A stretch of DNA of 7,320 bases from Candidatus Methanogasteraceae archaeon UBA261 (GCA_002506015.1 DAWR01000199.1:1-7320); one strand, 5' to 3'; shown: positions 1 to 7,247, counted from the first letter of the stretch. Notes: generated by a model not told the origin, from the letters alone. Made by a program: numbers and translations.

Positions 1-498
1 ATTGTTTACAAGGTTGTTGTGGGAGAGAAGGTTATTGCTCGAAGAAGACAGATAGAGACCGTAGTGGTTGTTCGATTCTATAATGTTGTTTGTCAGGGTA
101 TTAGAGTTGCTGGAGTCCCATATACGGATGCCATTACCCACATTGTCAATTATAGTGTTGTTTGTTATGGCGTTAGAACTGCTGAAAAAATAAAGCTCGA
201 GACCACCATAAGTATAATTACAGGCGGTATTGTTGATCAGGGTATTGCCTGTTATGGTGTTGCTGCCGGATGCAACCAAATAGATGCCAGGATACTCGTT
301 GTTGGAAGCATTGTTGTTGATTATACAGTTGCTCTCAGATGATCTCAAGAGTATGCCACTACCACAACCGACACTGCTTGAAGCGTTATTATCAATTATC
401 GTGTTGTTGTTGGCGTGATGCAGATAGATACCATTCTGGTTAATCAAGAGATCGTTGTTCGATATGGTGCAGTGTTCCACACCACTGAGATATATTCC
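1..498 (-). repeat. Parallel beta-helix (PbH1/NosD) rungs, degenerate tandem repeat
   Basis: Seven rungs begin with G-(I/L)-x-(L/I): GIYLSG, GIYLHH, GILLRS, GIYLVA, GLELYF, GIRIWD and GLYLSS. Each is followed by an SSSN/NNTI-type turn and an N-N ladder. The Gly codons start near plus positions 496, 430, 355, 286, 202, 130 and 58, giving rungs of 22-28 residues. This is the usual rung length of right-handed beta-helices. The Asn codons produce the recurrent gttgtt runs seen on the plus strand, which are a coding effect and not a separate DNA repeat. The helix continues past the left edge. Confidence 0.85.
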
Positions 499-3033
499 AG
501 CATAGTAGCCAGTTGCTCCCGTCACCGTAAACCCTGAGATGTTCACGTAATCAGCAGTCACATTGAAGACCGGACTATCAGATGTGCAGTTAGTCACAGT
601 GACCACATCAGCACCCTCTCCTTCCAGCGTGAGTTGCTTGTTCACATCCACATTCTCAGAATACGTCCCTGCATATACATAAATCACATCTCCGGAAATG
701 GCTGAATCTATCGCCACCTGAATCAAGGTGAAATCTGCGCCGCCACTGTCATCCACAGTCCATCTCTTAGGAAGTTTGCGTGAGGCTCGCAATGTTTTTT
801 TATCATGCTCTTCAAACATCATCAACACACTTCCGTTGATCTCGGAATACTGTGATACGTATGTTAACTGGATGATGTTGGAATCTCTGCCACGAAAAAC
901 CGCATCAAGGTATGCGCGAAATATCAGCGCACCGGTTGCGTTATGGTACTCAAACCAGCCATACTCATCAACGATCGCATCCTTCACAATCACCCCGTCC
1001 TTAAGTAGCGATAACCATGCCTTATCTCCATTCATATTGATATCTTTCGGGACAAACGAATAACCTTCATAGAGTTCCCACACATCCCCTGTCGGATATG
1101 CGGTCGCGTATGTTTTTGATCCGTTCTCGATCAACTGCATGCCAGTGTTGGAATATTGATTGACATTCTTGAGTTTGACAACGTCTGCAATACTCCCTTC
1201 AAACACTGCCTCAACCATACAATCGACCGATTCAAGACCGTTTCTATACTCAAACAGGTCACCTGACTCCAGTATATCTTCCTTCGACATGATGCCGTCC
1301 TTCGATAGTTCAAGCCATACTTTATCCCCTCCGTGGAACCATCCATCTTGATCTTCGAGGTCTTTCATCGTTAGCATATACTCATCCATGAGTTCCCATG
1401 CCATGCCATCCGGATCTGCTGATCTGTAGAAATGAGACTCGTCAACGATCAGAGCAGTTCCGTTGACATCAGAATATTGACTGATATTTACAAGTTTGAG
1501 CGCGTTTGCCTCACAGCCTCTGAATACGCAATCGACCATGCAGGTTACACTACCGGTGCCAGAGGTGTAAACAAACATACTGGCAGAGTCTTCGTTTAAT
1601 ATCTCTTCCTCAACGACCAGGCCGTTCTTTGATAGTTCAAGCCATACCTCATCGCCATTGAAATCAACATCCTTCATCGTGAGCACATAACCATCAGCAA
1701 GATCCCATGGAATGCCTGCCGGATCCGCTGATTTAAATACATGAGACTCATTGTTGATCAATATACTACCATCTGCCTCTGAACGCTGGTAGACATCAGC
1801 AAGTTCGAGCACGTCCGAAGCGTACCCGCGAAATGCCGCTTTAAGGGTTACGTTGATGATTTCAGTTCCATTTTTGATATAACTGTAATAACAATCCGAA
1901 TCAACTGACGTTTTTGACTCTTCGGTCAGCAGTGCCTCACCAACCACTGTTCCACTCTTCAGGATGACGATTCGCGCTTTATCTCCACCAGGAGAGATGT
2001 CCTTTGCCGCGATGGAATAATTTTCAGATAGATTCCACAGGGAATCGATCCAGCAGTCGTCCAGTACAAACCCGCCGCCGCCAGATTGCACAGGTGGCTC
2101 CCCCCTTATCAGGTGCGGATAAAATTCTATCGCACCTGTGTTGTCTGCCGTTTTGAAGGATAGGTTACCCATGATCAGTGCGGTTGTGTTCGGGGTCAGA
2201 TCGATCGGTACCGCGTTCTTGAGAGTGACACCGGATGAACTTGCAGTCTTCACTTCCATCGCACCATAGTCGTCTCCGGCACGGATTCCTGTCACATTAT
2301 AATCGATTAGGAAGACATATTTTACCTGTACCATGCTGGAGCATGTTCCGCGGAAGACTGCGGGGACGTAACATGAAAATATCGGGGTGTCGGCTACTCC
2401 TGATACATTTCCGGTGTACGTGTACACCCGATCCTGCAGATCGGAACTGCCGGCATCGATCACCATGTCGTCAAGTTCTTCCCCGTCTTTGTACAGACTG
2501 AGCCAAACATTGTCACCATAAAAGTCGGTCTCCTTTGCAACGAGACTAAATCCTCCACCAAGATCCCACTCCTCGCCTGTTGCAAGGGTCTTGGTATCGG
2601 TGCCGTCCCACTCAACCAGTAGTTTTGCGGGTCTGTTGGCGCTGCGATTGATGGCTACATATTCCTCGCCCATCCAGAACTCGATCCAGTAGCTGGAGTT
2701 TCCATCCACAGTCAACCCAAGATTCCTGTAAAGCTCGTATTCACGCCATCTTGGGGATGTGGTGTAGATGAGGCAGTCCTCATCGATGGTCCGGTCGATA
2801 TCCGGTCCTTCCAGTGTGTAAGCCGCAATCGTCAGCGTTTCCGTGCCAGTGCAAGCATCATCGCTCAGATTATAGCAGAATCCACCAAAGTTGGAGCTAT
2901 TCCAGACGGCATCTCCGGTTTGCGCACCAGTCAGTTGCACAGCCTCACAATCGAACTCAAGCACACCCGCGCCCATGCCCGCGCACGCAAGCACCGCTGC
3001 GACCACCAGCACAGGCAGAAGTCGTCGGGTCAT
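1..3033 (-). CDS. S-layer repeat / NosD-type beta-helix surface protein, partial (C-terminus beyond window)
   Basis: All 1011 codons from the ATG at 3033 to the left edge are open. In-frame TGA codons at 3073-3078 with no start between them fix this start, and GGAGG lies 4 nt upstream. Residues 1-25 are a signal peptide (MTRRLLPVLVVAAVLACAG); VLAC at 14-17 could be a poor lipobox. Residues 30-300 match the Methanosarcina S-layer family domain (DUF1608/PF07752): WNSSNFGGF (44-52), DRTIDED, IYTTSPRW (89-96), AKLLVEWDG, WDLGGGFSLVAKE (from 156), VWLSLYKDG, AVFRGTC (225-231). Four shorter related units follow, with their W at 333, 443, 546 and 652. From W758 a NosD/pectin-lyase-like beta-helix begins (WTVDDSGGADFTLIQ, then GTYSEN) with Asn-rich rungs to the edge. 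Many N-x-S/T sequons suit a glycosylated envelope protein. The role is inferred to be an S-layer or S-layer-bound structural or carbohydrate-binding protein. The domain calls are firm, the exact function is not, and the C-terminal anchor is not visible. Confidence 0.93.
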   Translation of the reverse strand, partial: MTRRLLPVLVVAAVLACAGMGAGVLEFDCEAVQLTGAQTGDAVWNSSNFGGFCYNLSDDACTGTETLTIAAYTLEGPDIDRTIDEDCLIYTTSPRWREYELYRNLGLTVDGNSSYWIEFWMGEEYVAINRSANRPAKLLVEWDGTDTKTLATGEEWDLGGGFSLVAKETDFYGDNVWLSLYKDGEELDDMVIDAGSSDLQDRVYTYTGNVSGVADTPIFSCYVPAVFRGTCSSMVQVKYVFLIDYNVTGIRAGDDYGAMEVKTASSSGVTLKNAVPIDLTPNTTALIMGNLSFKTADNTGAIEFYPHLIRGEPPVQSGGGGFVLDDCWIDSLWNLSENYSIAAKDISPGGDKARIVILKSGTVVGEALLTEESKTSVDSDCYYSYIKNGTEIINVTLKAAFRGYASDVLELADVYQRSEADGSILINNESHVFKSADPAGIPWDLADGYVLTMKDVDFNGDEVWLELSKNGLVVEEEILNEDSASMFVYTSGTGSVTCMVDCVFRGCEANALKLVNISQYSDVNGTALIVDESHFYRSADPDGMAWELMDEYMLTMKDLEDQDGWFHGGDKVWLELSKDGIMSKEDILESGDLFEYRNGLESVDCMVEAVFEGSIADVVKLKNVNQYSNTGMQLIENGSKTYATAYPTGDVWELYEGYSFVPKDINMNGDKAWLSLLKDGVIVKDAIVDEYGWFEYHNATGALIFRAYLDAVFRGRDSNIIQLTYVSQYSEINGSVLMMFEEHDKKTLRASRKLPKRWTVDDSGGADFTLIQVAIDSAISGDVIYVYAGTYSENVDVNKQLTLEGEGADVVTVTNCTSDSPVFNVTADYVNISGFTVTGATGYYAGIYLSGVEHCTISNNDLLINQNGIYLHHANNNTIIDNNASSSVGCGSGILLRSSESNCIINNNASNNEYPGIYLVASGSNTITGNTLINNTACNYTYGGLELYFFSSSNAITNNTIIDNVGNGIRIWDSSNSNTLTNNIIESNNHYGLYLSSSSNNLLSHNNLVNN
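763..2566 (-). repeat. Five S-layer-like repeat units within the surface protein
   Basis: Five units share the order W-x-L-x(3-4)-(F/Y), then a KD/KE turn, GD-x-(V/A)-W-L-x-L-x-K-(D/N)-G, then (V/A)F(R/E)G and a short hydrophobic strand. The first Trp of each unit is at residues 156, 333, 443, 546 and 652. The Phe of the VFRG motif is at 227, 401, 504, 611 and 713. Unit 1 is part of a full-length S-layer domain and the later ones repeat every 102-110 residues. Unit 2 is the most divergent, with KARIVILKSG in place of the GDxVWLxLxKDG strand. Identity is at protein level and the DNA has drifted, so these are old duplications. The boundaries given are approximate. Confidence 0.8.
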
Positions 3034-3158
3034 GTCGCCTCCAGCATCACATCCCTGCCCGCGGCAGGTACATCATCAGCCAGCACACAAGCGATGAGCA
3101 TCGCTCGCAAAATAGTATCTATCCCAATCCCGCGAATTCCTCCAATCACACCAATCAT
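3030..3158 (-). CDS. Possible 42-residue leader ORF overlapping the surface-protein start
   Basis: The minus strand from the ATG at 3158 reads MIGVIGGIRGIGIDT and continues through a hydrophobic stretch (ILRAMLIACVL, residues 16-26) to ...VMLEAT, then TGA at 3032-3030. The TGA overlaps the ATG of the large surface-protein gene (ATGA), the classic arrangement for translational coupling, and the downstream GGAGG lies within this ORF. Against it: GGAG directly abuts its ATG, which is poor spacing for a ribosome-binding site; no homology is recognised; and an ORF this short can occur by chance in GC-rich sequence. It could be a small leader peptide or simply 5' untranslated sequence. Confidence 0.25.
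   Translation of the reverse strand: MIGVIGGIRGIGIDTILRAMLIACVLADDVPAAGRDVMLEAT
3038..3042 (-). promoter_or_regulatory. Ribosome-binding site GGAGG of the surface-protein gene
   Basis: Read on the minus strand, GGAGG is followed by CGAC and then the ATG at 3033, a spacing of 4 nt. It complements the anti-Shine-Dalgarno end of archaeal 16S rRNA and supports this start codon. It lies inside the possible 42-codon upstream ORF. Confidence 0.7.
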
Positions 3159-3671
3159 CTCCAGAACGATTATACTCTACATCAACCGTACTCCATAAAA
3201 ATCTTTTGCCTCTGCAAACCAAACGACCAGCAATGCAGAACCGTAAATAGAAGCGAGATGGATGCAGTTGTCTGCAGGAAATCACCCAACGGGAGCAAAT
3301 CAGTTACAGCTCTGGCTAAGCATCGAATGATTCCAATCGGGTAATTTGCATCCAAAAAATTCGTTGTCCTCTGGTTTTTCCTTCTAATAGTACCTGAATG
3401 TCATTTTTTCGCCGCATTTTGGAGATGTTGGTGCCATCTGTTCGAATTCTTAAGAAAAATATCAGCTTATTTGGAAGTTCATACAATCTGACTTCGCAAG
3501 AAGGTATTTTTTCGGTACTGCCGGAGGCATCGAGATATTTCTTGGTAATATGCGACATTCGGGAAAATTTTCATCAGAAACAATTTTCAAGAGATCTTTT
3601 TCTGGTATTCAAGTTTTAATTCGGTTTAGAAGAGGTATCAACTCGAGATAGGTTAGCATAGTCTTGGTTAT
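3159..3671. other. Stretch of about 510 bases without a convincing gene
   Basis: This separates the surface-protein gene from the decayed small gene. It should contain the surface-gene promoter; minus-strand candidates are TTTTTATGG near 3195-3203 and TATAAT near 3170-3176, neither strong. An 80-codon minus ORF (3558-3316, starting MSHITKKYLDASG) and an antiparallel 73-codon plus ORF (3398-3619) overlap each other. Neither has a recognisable domain or a good ribosome-binding site. The minus ORF has a somewhat more protein-like composition and could be a gene remnant. I see no tRNA, no repeat array and no insertion-sequence ends. Confidence 0.5.
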
Positions 3672-4156
3672 CTAGAAATCCAGCACGACCTTGTCTTCTG
3701 TGGCTACGACGTAAATAACTCTATTTCGAATTCTTTTTCACTCTCTGTTGGTAAATTCCTTCCCCAATTGAGCTTCAATATACTTCCGACACCCGGATTT
3801 GACGTAGTGACCATCGATGTGCAACGTCCCGTTAAAGTCAATCTCATGGTTTAACAGCTCATGAGCTGAGATTTCACATCGTTTTTGCTCATAAATCCCT
3901 AAAGTTGTGGGGTATGGCACCCTTCCTGATTATCTCCTGTTAACCCTTTTGTAAACGTCTCGCCTACGATGCGCGAGTTATGCAGGCTGCAGTGCCCGTT
4001 ATATCGTGCTGCCTCCGCTTTTTCCTTGTATTCGTCGCTGTAGTTCGCTGATCCGGTGACGCCCAGTATCGTGTCAGTATGATGCTTTCCGCATTCCGGA
4101 TTTGAACAGATCCAGTAGGTGGTGAGGCATTTTATGATGCTGTAACTTGAAATCAT
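3672..4156 (-). pseudogene. Decayed gene for a small Cys/His-rich protein of unknown function
   Basis: The likely start is the ATG at 4156 (MISSYSIIKCLTTYW), because an earlier in-frame ATG at 4246 would place the TATA box inside the gene. The first frame runs to TAG at 3899-3901 and carries CSNPECGKHH, GHCSLH and GCH, possible zinc ligands. The second frame picks up where the first ends (open from about 3929, GTG at 3920) with LGIYEQKRCEISAHEL, IDGHYVKSGCRKY and GKEFTNRE, then TGA at 3738-3740. It reads on with KRIRNR and VIYVVATEDKVVLDF to TAG at 3672-3674. A frameshift near 3905-3929 plus TGG to TGA at FTNRE(W) would restore one protein of about 165 residues. I do not recognise the family. 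The alternative is two short overlapping genes. That the sequence continues to look like protein past both breaks makes recent decay, or sequencing error, more likely. Confidence 0.6.
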
Positions 4157-4190
4157 GAACCGATCATACTTTTCATCCGGTGTCAGGAGG

Positions 4191-4200
4191 TTTATATATA
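4191..4200 (-). promoter_or_regulatory. TATA box before the Cys/His-rich gene
   Basis: The minus strand reads TATATATAAA about 40 nt upstream of the ATG at 4156. A start of transcription about 25 nt downstream would leave a leader of roughly 10-15 nt. No Shine-Dalgarno sequence is evident. The box is close to symmetric, so orientation rests on the gene it serves. Confidence 0.5.
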
Positions 4201-4353
4201 GTATTCTATCAAATGAGATGATGTGATAAAACAACTGGTATGGCAATTCATTGCTTGTCAGATGGCAATAATAACATGGTCATTGAGGACTCTGTATATT
4301 TGTACTTCTTCGAGTTACCCTCTGATTTGGAGGGGATACCAAATTTGCATAAC

Positions 4354-5079
4354 TCAACGAATTAAACGTAGCATTTGATTGCTTCCCAATTGAAACTCAA
4401 ATGAAACAGGTATGATGTCAGCGGTAATGTCTTTATTTTCCAATTCAGAAAGTAATGTTTCTATATGTTCATAAGGTTGGGCATTTTGCCCTTGAATTGG
4501 GAAAATTCTCACCTCCTTGGAACTCACCCTGTATAATTCTAAGATTGAATCTAAATTAAATGAATAATCGAATTTATCGCTATACAGAAAAAGAAAATGT
4601 CCGCTTAAAACAAGATCAAAGCTTTTATCCTTAAAAGGAAGTTTGGGCAATTCTGCCTTTATATAACGTTTTTGAATTATACCATTAGTGTAATCTTCTG
4701 TAAATCGTTGCAAAGCTAATGTTCTATATTCTTTTAGTGCTGTTATCGTTGGATAAAATTCCCATTTAAAAAGATGCGGTACATATGACACCCTTTCAAT
4801 AACATATTTAATATCTGCTTTACCACGTTGGACTAAAGATTCCAAATCATTATCAAATAGAGGATCGCATCCTATAACATGAATTCCTAATTTATTTGCT
4901 TCTGCAACAAAGGAAGATGCACCACCCGGACAATCCAATATTTTACAATCTTTCCACAAGGAAAGATTAATATCAAACATTTTTAGATATTCTGATAGCG
5001 TGCGTCCATAGAATGCCACTCTTTTTAATTGTAGGCTATTTTGGTGTTGATTCGCTCCTTCGTAGCTGGTAACTTTCAT
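4354..5079 (-). CDS. Class I SAM-dependent methyltransferase
   Basis: A 241-residue protein with a Rossmann-type methyltransferase core. Motif I is KILDCPGGASSFVAEA (D49, G52, G53), which binds S-adenosylmethionine. HVIGCDP follows, with an acidic residue (D72) at the end of strand 2. A later motif, LPFKDKSFDLVLSGHFLF (147-164, with D155), is the strand-4 region common in this fold. The substrate cannot be told from sequence. There is no signal peptide, so it is cytoplasmic. The start is uncertain: TTG at 5097, just after a TAA, would add six residues (MNQQIQ), whereas the ATG at 5079 gives MKVTSYEG. Neither has a ribosome-binding site, and the TATA-like box fits a very short leader. The gene is clearly AT-rich compared with the surface-protein gene, which may point to separate ancestry. 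The fold assignment is strong and the specific role unknown. Confidence 0.85.
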   Translation of the reverse strand: MKVTSYEGANQHQNSLQLKRVAFYGRTLSEYLKMFDINLSLWKDCKILDCPGGASSFVAEANKLGIHVIGCDPLFDNDLESLVQRGKADIKYVIERVSYVPHLFKWEFYPTITALKEYRTLALQRFTEDYTNGIIQKRYIKAELPKLPFKDKSFDLVLSGHFLFLYSDKFDYSFNLDSILELYRVSSKEVRIFPIQGQNAQPYEHIETLLSELENKDITADIIPVSFEFQLGSNQMLRLIR

Positions 5080-5121
5080 TTGTATCTGTTGATTCAATTA
5101 GCAATATTTGTTTTTTTACAC

Positions 5122-5130
5122 TTATTTAAA
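5122..5130 (-). promoter_or_regulatory. TATA-like box before the methyltransferase gene
   Basis: The minus strand reads TTTAAATAA. Counting about 25-28 nt downstream puts the transcription start near 5098-5101, next to the TTG at 5097 and about 20 nt before the ATG at 5079. Leaderless or short-leader translation is therefore likely. The surrounding sequence is AT-rich, so a chance match is possible. Confidence 0.4.
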
Positions 5131-5238
5131 TTATTGGGTTTTCTGGAAATTCTACCGTTTTTGATTTGAAAAAGGTTTCTTTGGAATCTTATCGTAAATC
5201 CGAGCATTAATCTGCCCTCTTCAGCCCCAACCTTCTCA

Positions 5239-5259
5239 CCCCGCAATGAAATTGCGGGG
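5239..5259 (-). terminator. Perfect 9-bp hairpin downstream of the peptidase gene
   Basis: CCCCGCAAT at 5239-5247 pairs exactly with ATTGCGGGG at 5251-5259 around a 3-nt loop. It begins 23 nt past the peptidase stop codon. No U-tract follows on either strand, so it is not a textbook intrinsic terminator. It may act in 3'-end formation or transcript stability, or be one copy of a dispersed palindromic element. Only one copy is seen in the window. Confidence 0.45.
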
Positions 5260-5282
5260 CATCCTTTGCGGTTAGTTAGGCT

Positions 5283-7247
5283 TTAGGAATTTGAAGCTTG
5301 TTTATTTTCAAGCTCATTTAATTTGTTTATTCTCAACTCTACAATATCCATCGCATCTTCAAACAATTCCCTGTCCATCTCGATACCAAAGTACTTCTTC
5401 AGTTTTTCTGGTGGGGTGCTTGTCGTGCCTACTGAGAGATATTCAATGTAATTCTTGTTAAATTCTTCTGGATCCTCTTTATATTTTTTGAAAAGAGAGA
5501 GCGTTATTGCCTTTGAAACCGCGTAATTGAAAGTATAGTAATTATTTGTGAAATATATATGGTTGATATATGTCCATTTCGCAGAATCCTCTCCATAATG
5601 TTCAATTAAATCGCTTCTATACTCCTTTGATAGATTTGTCCATAATGAATTGAGGTCAGCACCGCTTATATTGTCCTGCTCAGCACATAATTCATGTGCC
5701 TCATATTCAAATTCTGTAATTAAAGGCTGGAGTGTAAAATAGTTCTGGTATTCTCCGATATGTTGAGATAAAACCGCCACTGCGGTCTCTTCATCGTACT
5801 TTTCGATGACATGATCAACAAACAGTTCTTCATTGAAGGTTGCTGGAATTTCCATTTCATACTCAGTACCTCCACAGTAAAGGAAATCAACGGTATTACC
5901 CATCAAATAAAAGTTAATTCCGTGACCTAATTCATGGGTAATTGTTTTCTTATCAAGAATTAATCCTTTGTAGTTCATAAATATAATTGAGGGTGCTTTT
6001 AAAGCACAAAGGGCAATGCAATAACCGCCGGGCTGTTTCCCACTTTCAGGGTCTGGATAAACATCCATAAAATTGCCTGTTACAGTTTTTAGAAAAATGT
6101 CATTGAACACAGGATCCATCTGTGAATACGATTGCTGTATCTCAACCAATGCATCAGTATAATTGTATTTTTGATCTGGTTCATCCATCAATTGCAAAAA
6201 CAGATCATAAGGTCTTAATTGATCAAGCCCAAGTTTATCTTTCCTGAATGTGAGATATCCATCAAATACATCCTTTCGTTCTTTGAAGACCGAATTCATA
6301 TCATCAATCTGTTCTTTTGTGAGATAATAAGAAAACATCTTGGCGTCATATGAATCGGTATAATTTAGCTCTCTTGCATACCGGTCATCCAACTTCGCCT
6401 TTTCAGAGTAAAGTTTTGCCATTTTATCAGATTCTGTGATCAAATGATAAAACCTCTTGTCAGAACATTTTCTTCTGTTATTTCTATTTGTATCAGTTGA
6501 AAGAAGAGAATAATAAGACTGTGAATTGATCGCATACTCTTCCCCGTTATCAAGAGTTATGTTTCCAGCTACAGTAACGTTATTTGTGATTTCCTTTAAT
6601 GCATCTGTCTCGAGTTTCATCCGTTGATTTGAAATGTCTGCTAAAAATGCAGCATGCGATTCATTTTGAGGTCTGTGATCTACAAATCTGATGTAGCTGG
6701 ATTCAAGATAGGATTTATATCTACCCAGTCCTGGTTCTTCAGCAAATATCTGATCCCATTCGACTTTTGAGATTGATGTAAGCTTTATTGTGGCAAAAGA
6801 AGTGGCTTTGTCGTGTTCTGTGGCTAAATCCTGTATATCTGACAGAAAGGTCTCAAAGAATTCGTCATTGACATCTAAACTGTTTTGAGCATATGCATAT
6901 ATCCATAAGACATCAAGAGATATTAAGAAGTTCTTTTCATCTTCCAAATAGTTTAATAAATCAGTGCCTGTGAGATTATCAAATTTAGGACGATATGTTT
7001 CATTGATGTATTCTGAACTCAGTTTTATCTCATCAAATTCAGCCAGTGCTTCTTCTCTACTACCGAACAAAAATGAGAGGTTCCATGTAGTTGTCGCGTT
7101 GCTGATATTCAATTTTTCGAATGTAAGTATTTCAGAGGAGATTTCTGGAGTGGGTTTCGATGCTTTTTCCTCAATACATCCAGAAAATGCTGCAACCGAT
7201 GCGATCATTACGATGGCTATTAATCCTGCTATGGTTTTCTGTTTCAT
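5283..7247 (-). CDS. M3-family (PepF-like) zinc oligopeptidase, lipoprotein
   Basis: A complete 654-residue metallopeptidase that hydrolyses short peptides. Residues 1-24 are a lipoprotein signal (MKQKTIAGLI, hydrophobic core, then AFSGC), predicting lipid attachment at C24 and a location on the outer face of the membrane. The catalytic site is HELGH at 438-442 (H438 and H442 zinc ligands, E439 catalytic). The third ligand is E466 in EMEIPATFNEE, 28 residues after H438 as expected for M3B/oligoendopeptidase F. Supporting family features are PGGYCIAL...IIFMNYKG (406-428) before the active site, NNYYTFNYAVSKA (568-580), and LSVGTTSTPPEKLKKYFGIEM near the C-terminus. Length is slightly above the usual ~600 residues because of the exported N-terminus. 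GAGGTGA and a TATA box support the start. It probably degrades peptides outside the cell; substrates are not known. Canonical PepF proteins are mostly cytoplasmic, so the lipobox is notable. Confidence 0.94.
   Translation of the reverse strand: MKQKTIAGLIAIVMIASVAAFSGCIEEKASKPTPEISSEILTFEKLNISNATTTWNLSFLFGSREEALAEFDEIKLSSEYINETYRPKFDNLTGTDLLNYLEDEKNFLISLDVLWIYAYAQNSLDVNDEFFETFLSDIQDLATEHDKATSFATIKLTSISKVEWDQIFAEEPGLGRYKSYLESSYIRFVDHRPQNESHAAFLADISNQRMKLETDALKEITNNVTVAGNITLDNGEEYAINSQSYYSLLSTDTNRNNRRKCSDKRFYHLITESDKMAKLYSEKAKLDDRYARELNYTDSYDAKMFSYYLTKEQIDDMNSVFKERKDVFDGYLTFRKDKLGLDQLRPYDLFLQLMDEPDQKYNYTDALVEIQQSYSQMDPVFNDIFLKTVTGNFMDVYPDPESGKQPGGYCIALCALKAPSIIFMNYKGLILDKKTITHELGHGINFYLMGNTVDFLYCGGTEYEMEIPATFNEELFVDHVIEKYDEETAVAVLSQHIGEYQNYFTLQPLITEFEYEAHELCAEQDNISGADLNSLWTNLSKEYRSDLIEHYGEDSAKWTYINHIYFTNNYYTFNYAVSKAITLSLFKKYKEDPEEFNKNYIEYLSVGTTSTPPEKLKKYFGIEMDRELFEDAMDIVELRINKLNELENKQASNS

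Noticed and set aside
1..480. Recurrent gttgtt runs as a possible CRISPR or DNA tandem repeat
   Set aside because: Spacing varies between 66 and 84 bases and always in multiples of three. The runs encode Asn ladders of beta-helix rungs, so this is protein periodicity.
3076..3285. 69-codon minus ORF just upstream of and in frame with the surface-protein gene
   Set aside because: It is separated from that gene by TGA codons at 3073-3078, has no ribosome-binding site, and overlaps the better-placed 42-codon ORF in another frame. Its sequence is unlike any S-layer N-terminus.
19..3344. Several plus-strand ORFs of 63-176 codons between 19 and 3344, and a 71-codon minus ORF at 1131-1346
   Set aside because: Almost all of this span is covered by one open minus-strand frame with clear S-layer and beta-helix motifs. 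The other frames show repetitive or Ser/Pro/His-rich shadow translations and no domains.
3398..3619. 73-codon plus-strand ORF (MSFFRRILEM...)
   Set aside because: It is opposite to every recognised gene, has no ribosome-binding site or family resemblance, and is antiparallel to another equally unsupported ORF.
3441..3735. Shared 11-mer TTCGAATTCTT at 3441-3451 and 3725-3735, considered as element ends or part of a tRNA T-loop
   Set aside because: It is short and AT-rich, the flanks do not match, and no cloverleaf or transposase is present.
3738..3740. Selenocysteine or other programmed recoding at the in-frame TGA
   Set aside because: The context (FTNRE-x-KRI) suits Trp better than a redox Cys/Sec site, I see no nearby SECIS-like hairpin, and the same gene also has a frameshift. 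Decay explains both more simply.
4157..4246. Extended N-terminus of the Cys/His-rich protein beginning at 4246
   Set aside because: The extra 30 residues would run across the TATA box at 4191-4200 and read like translated intergenic DNA, so the ATG at 4156 is preferred.
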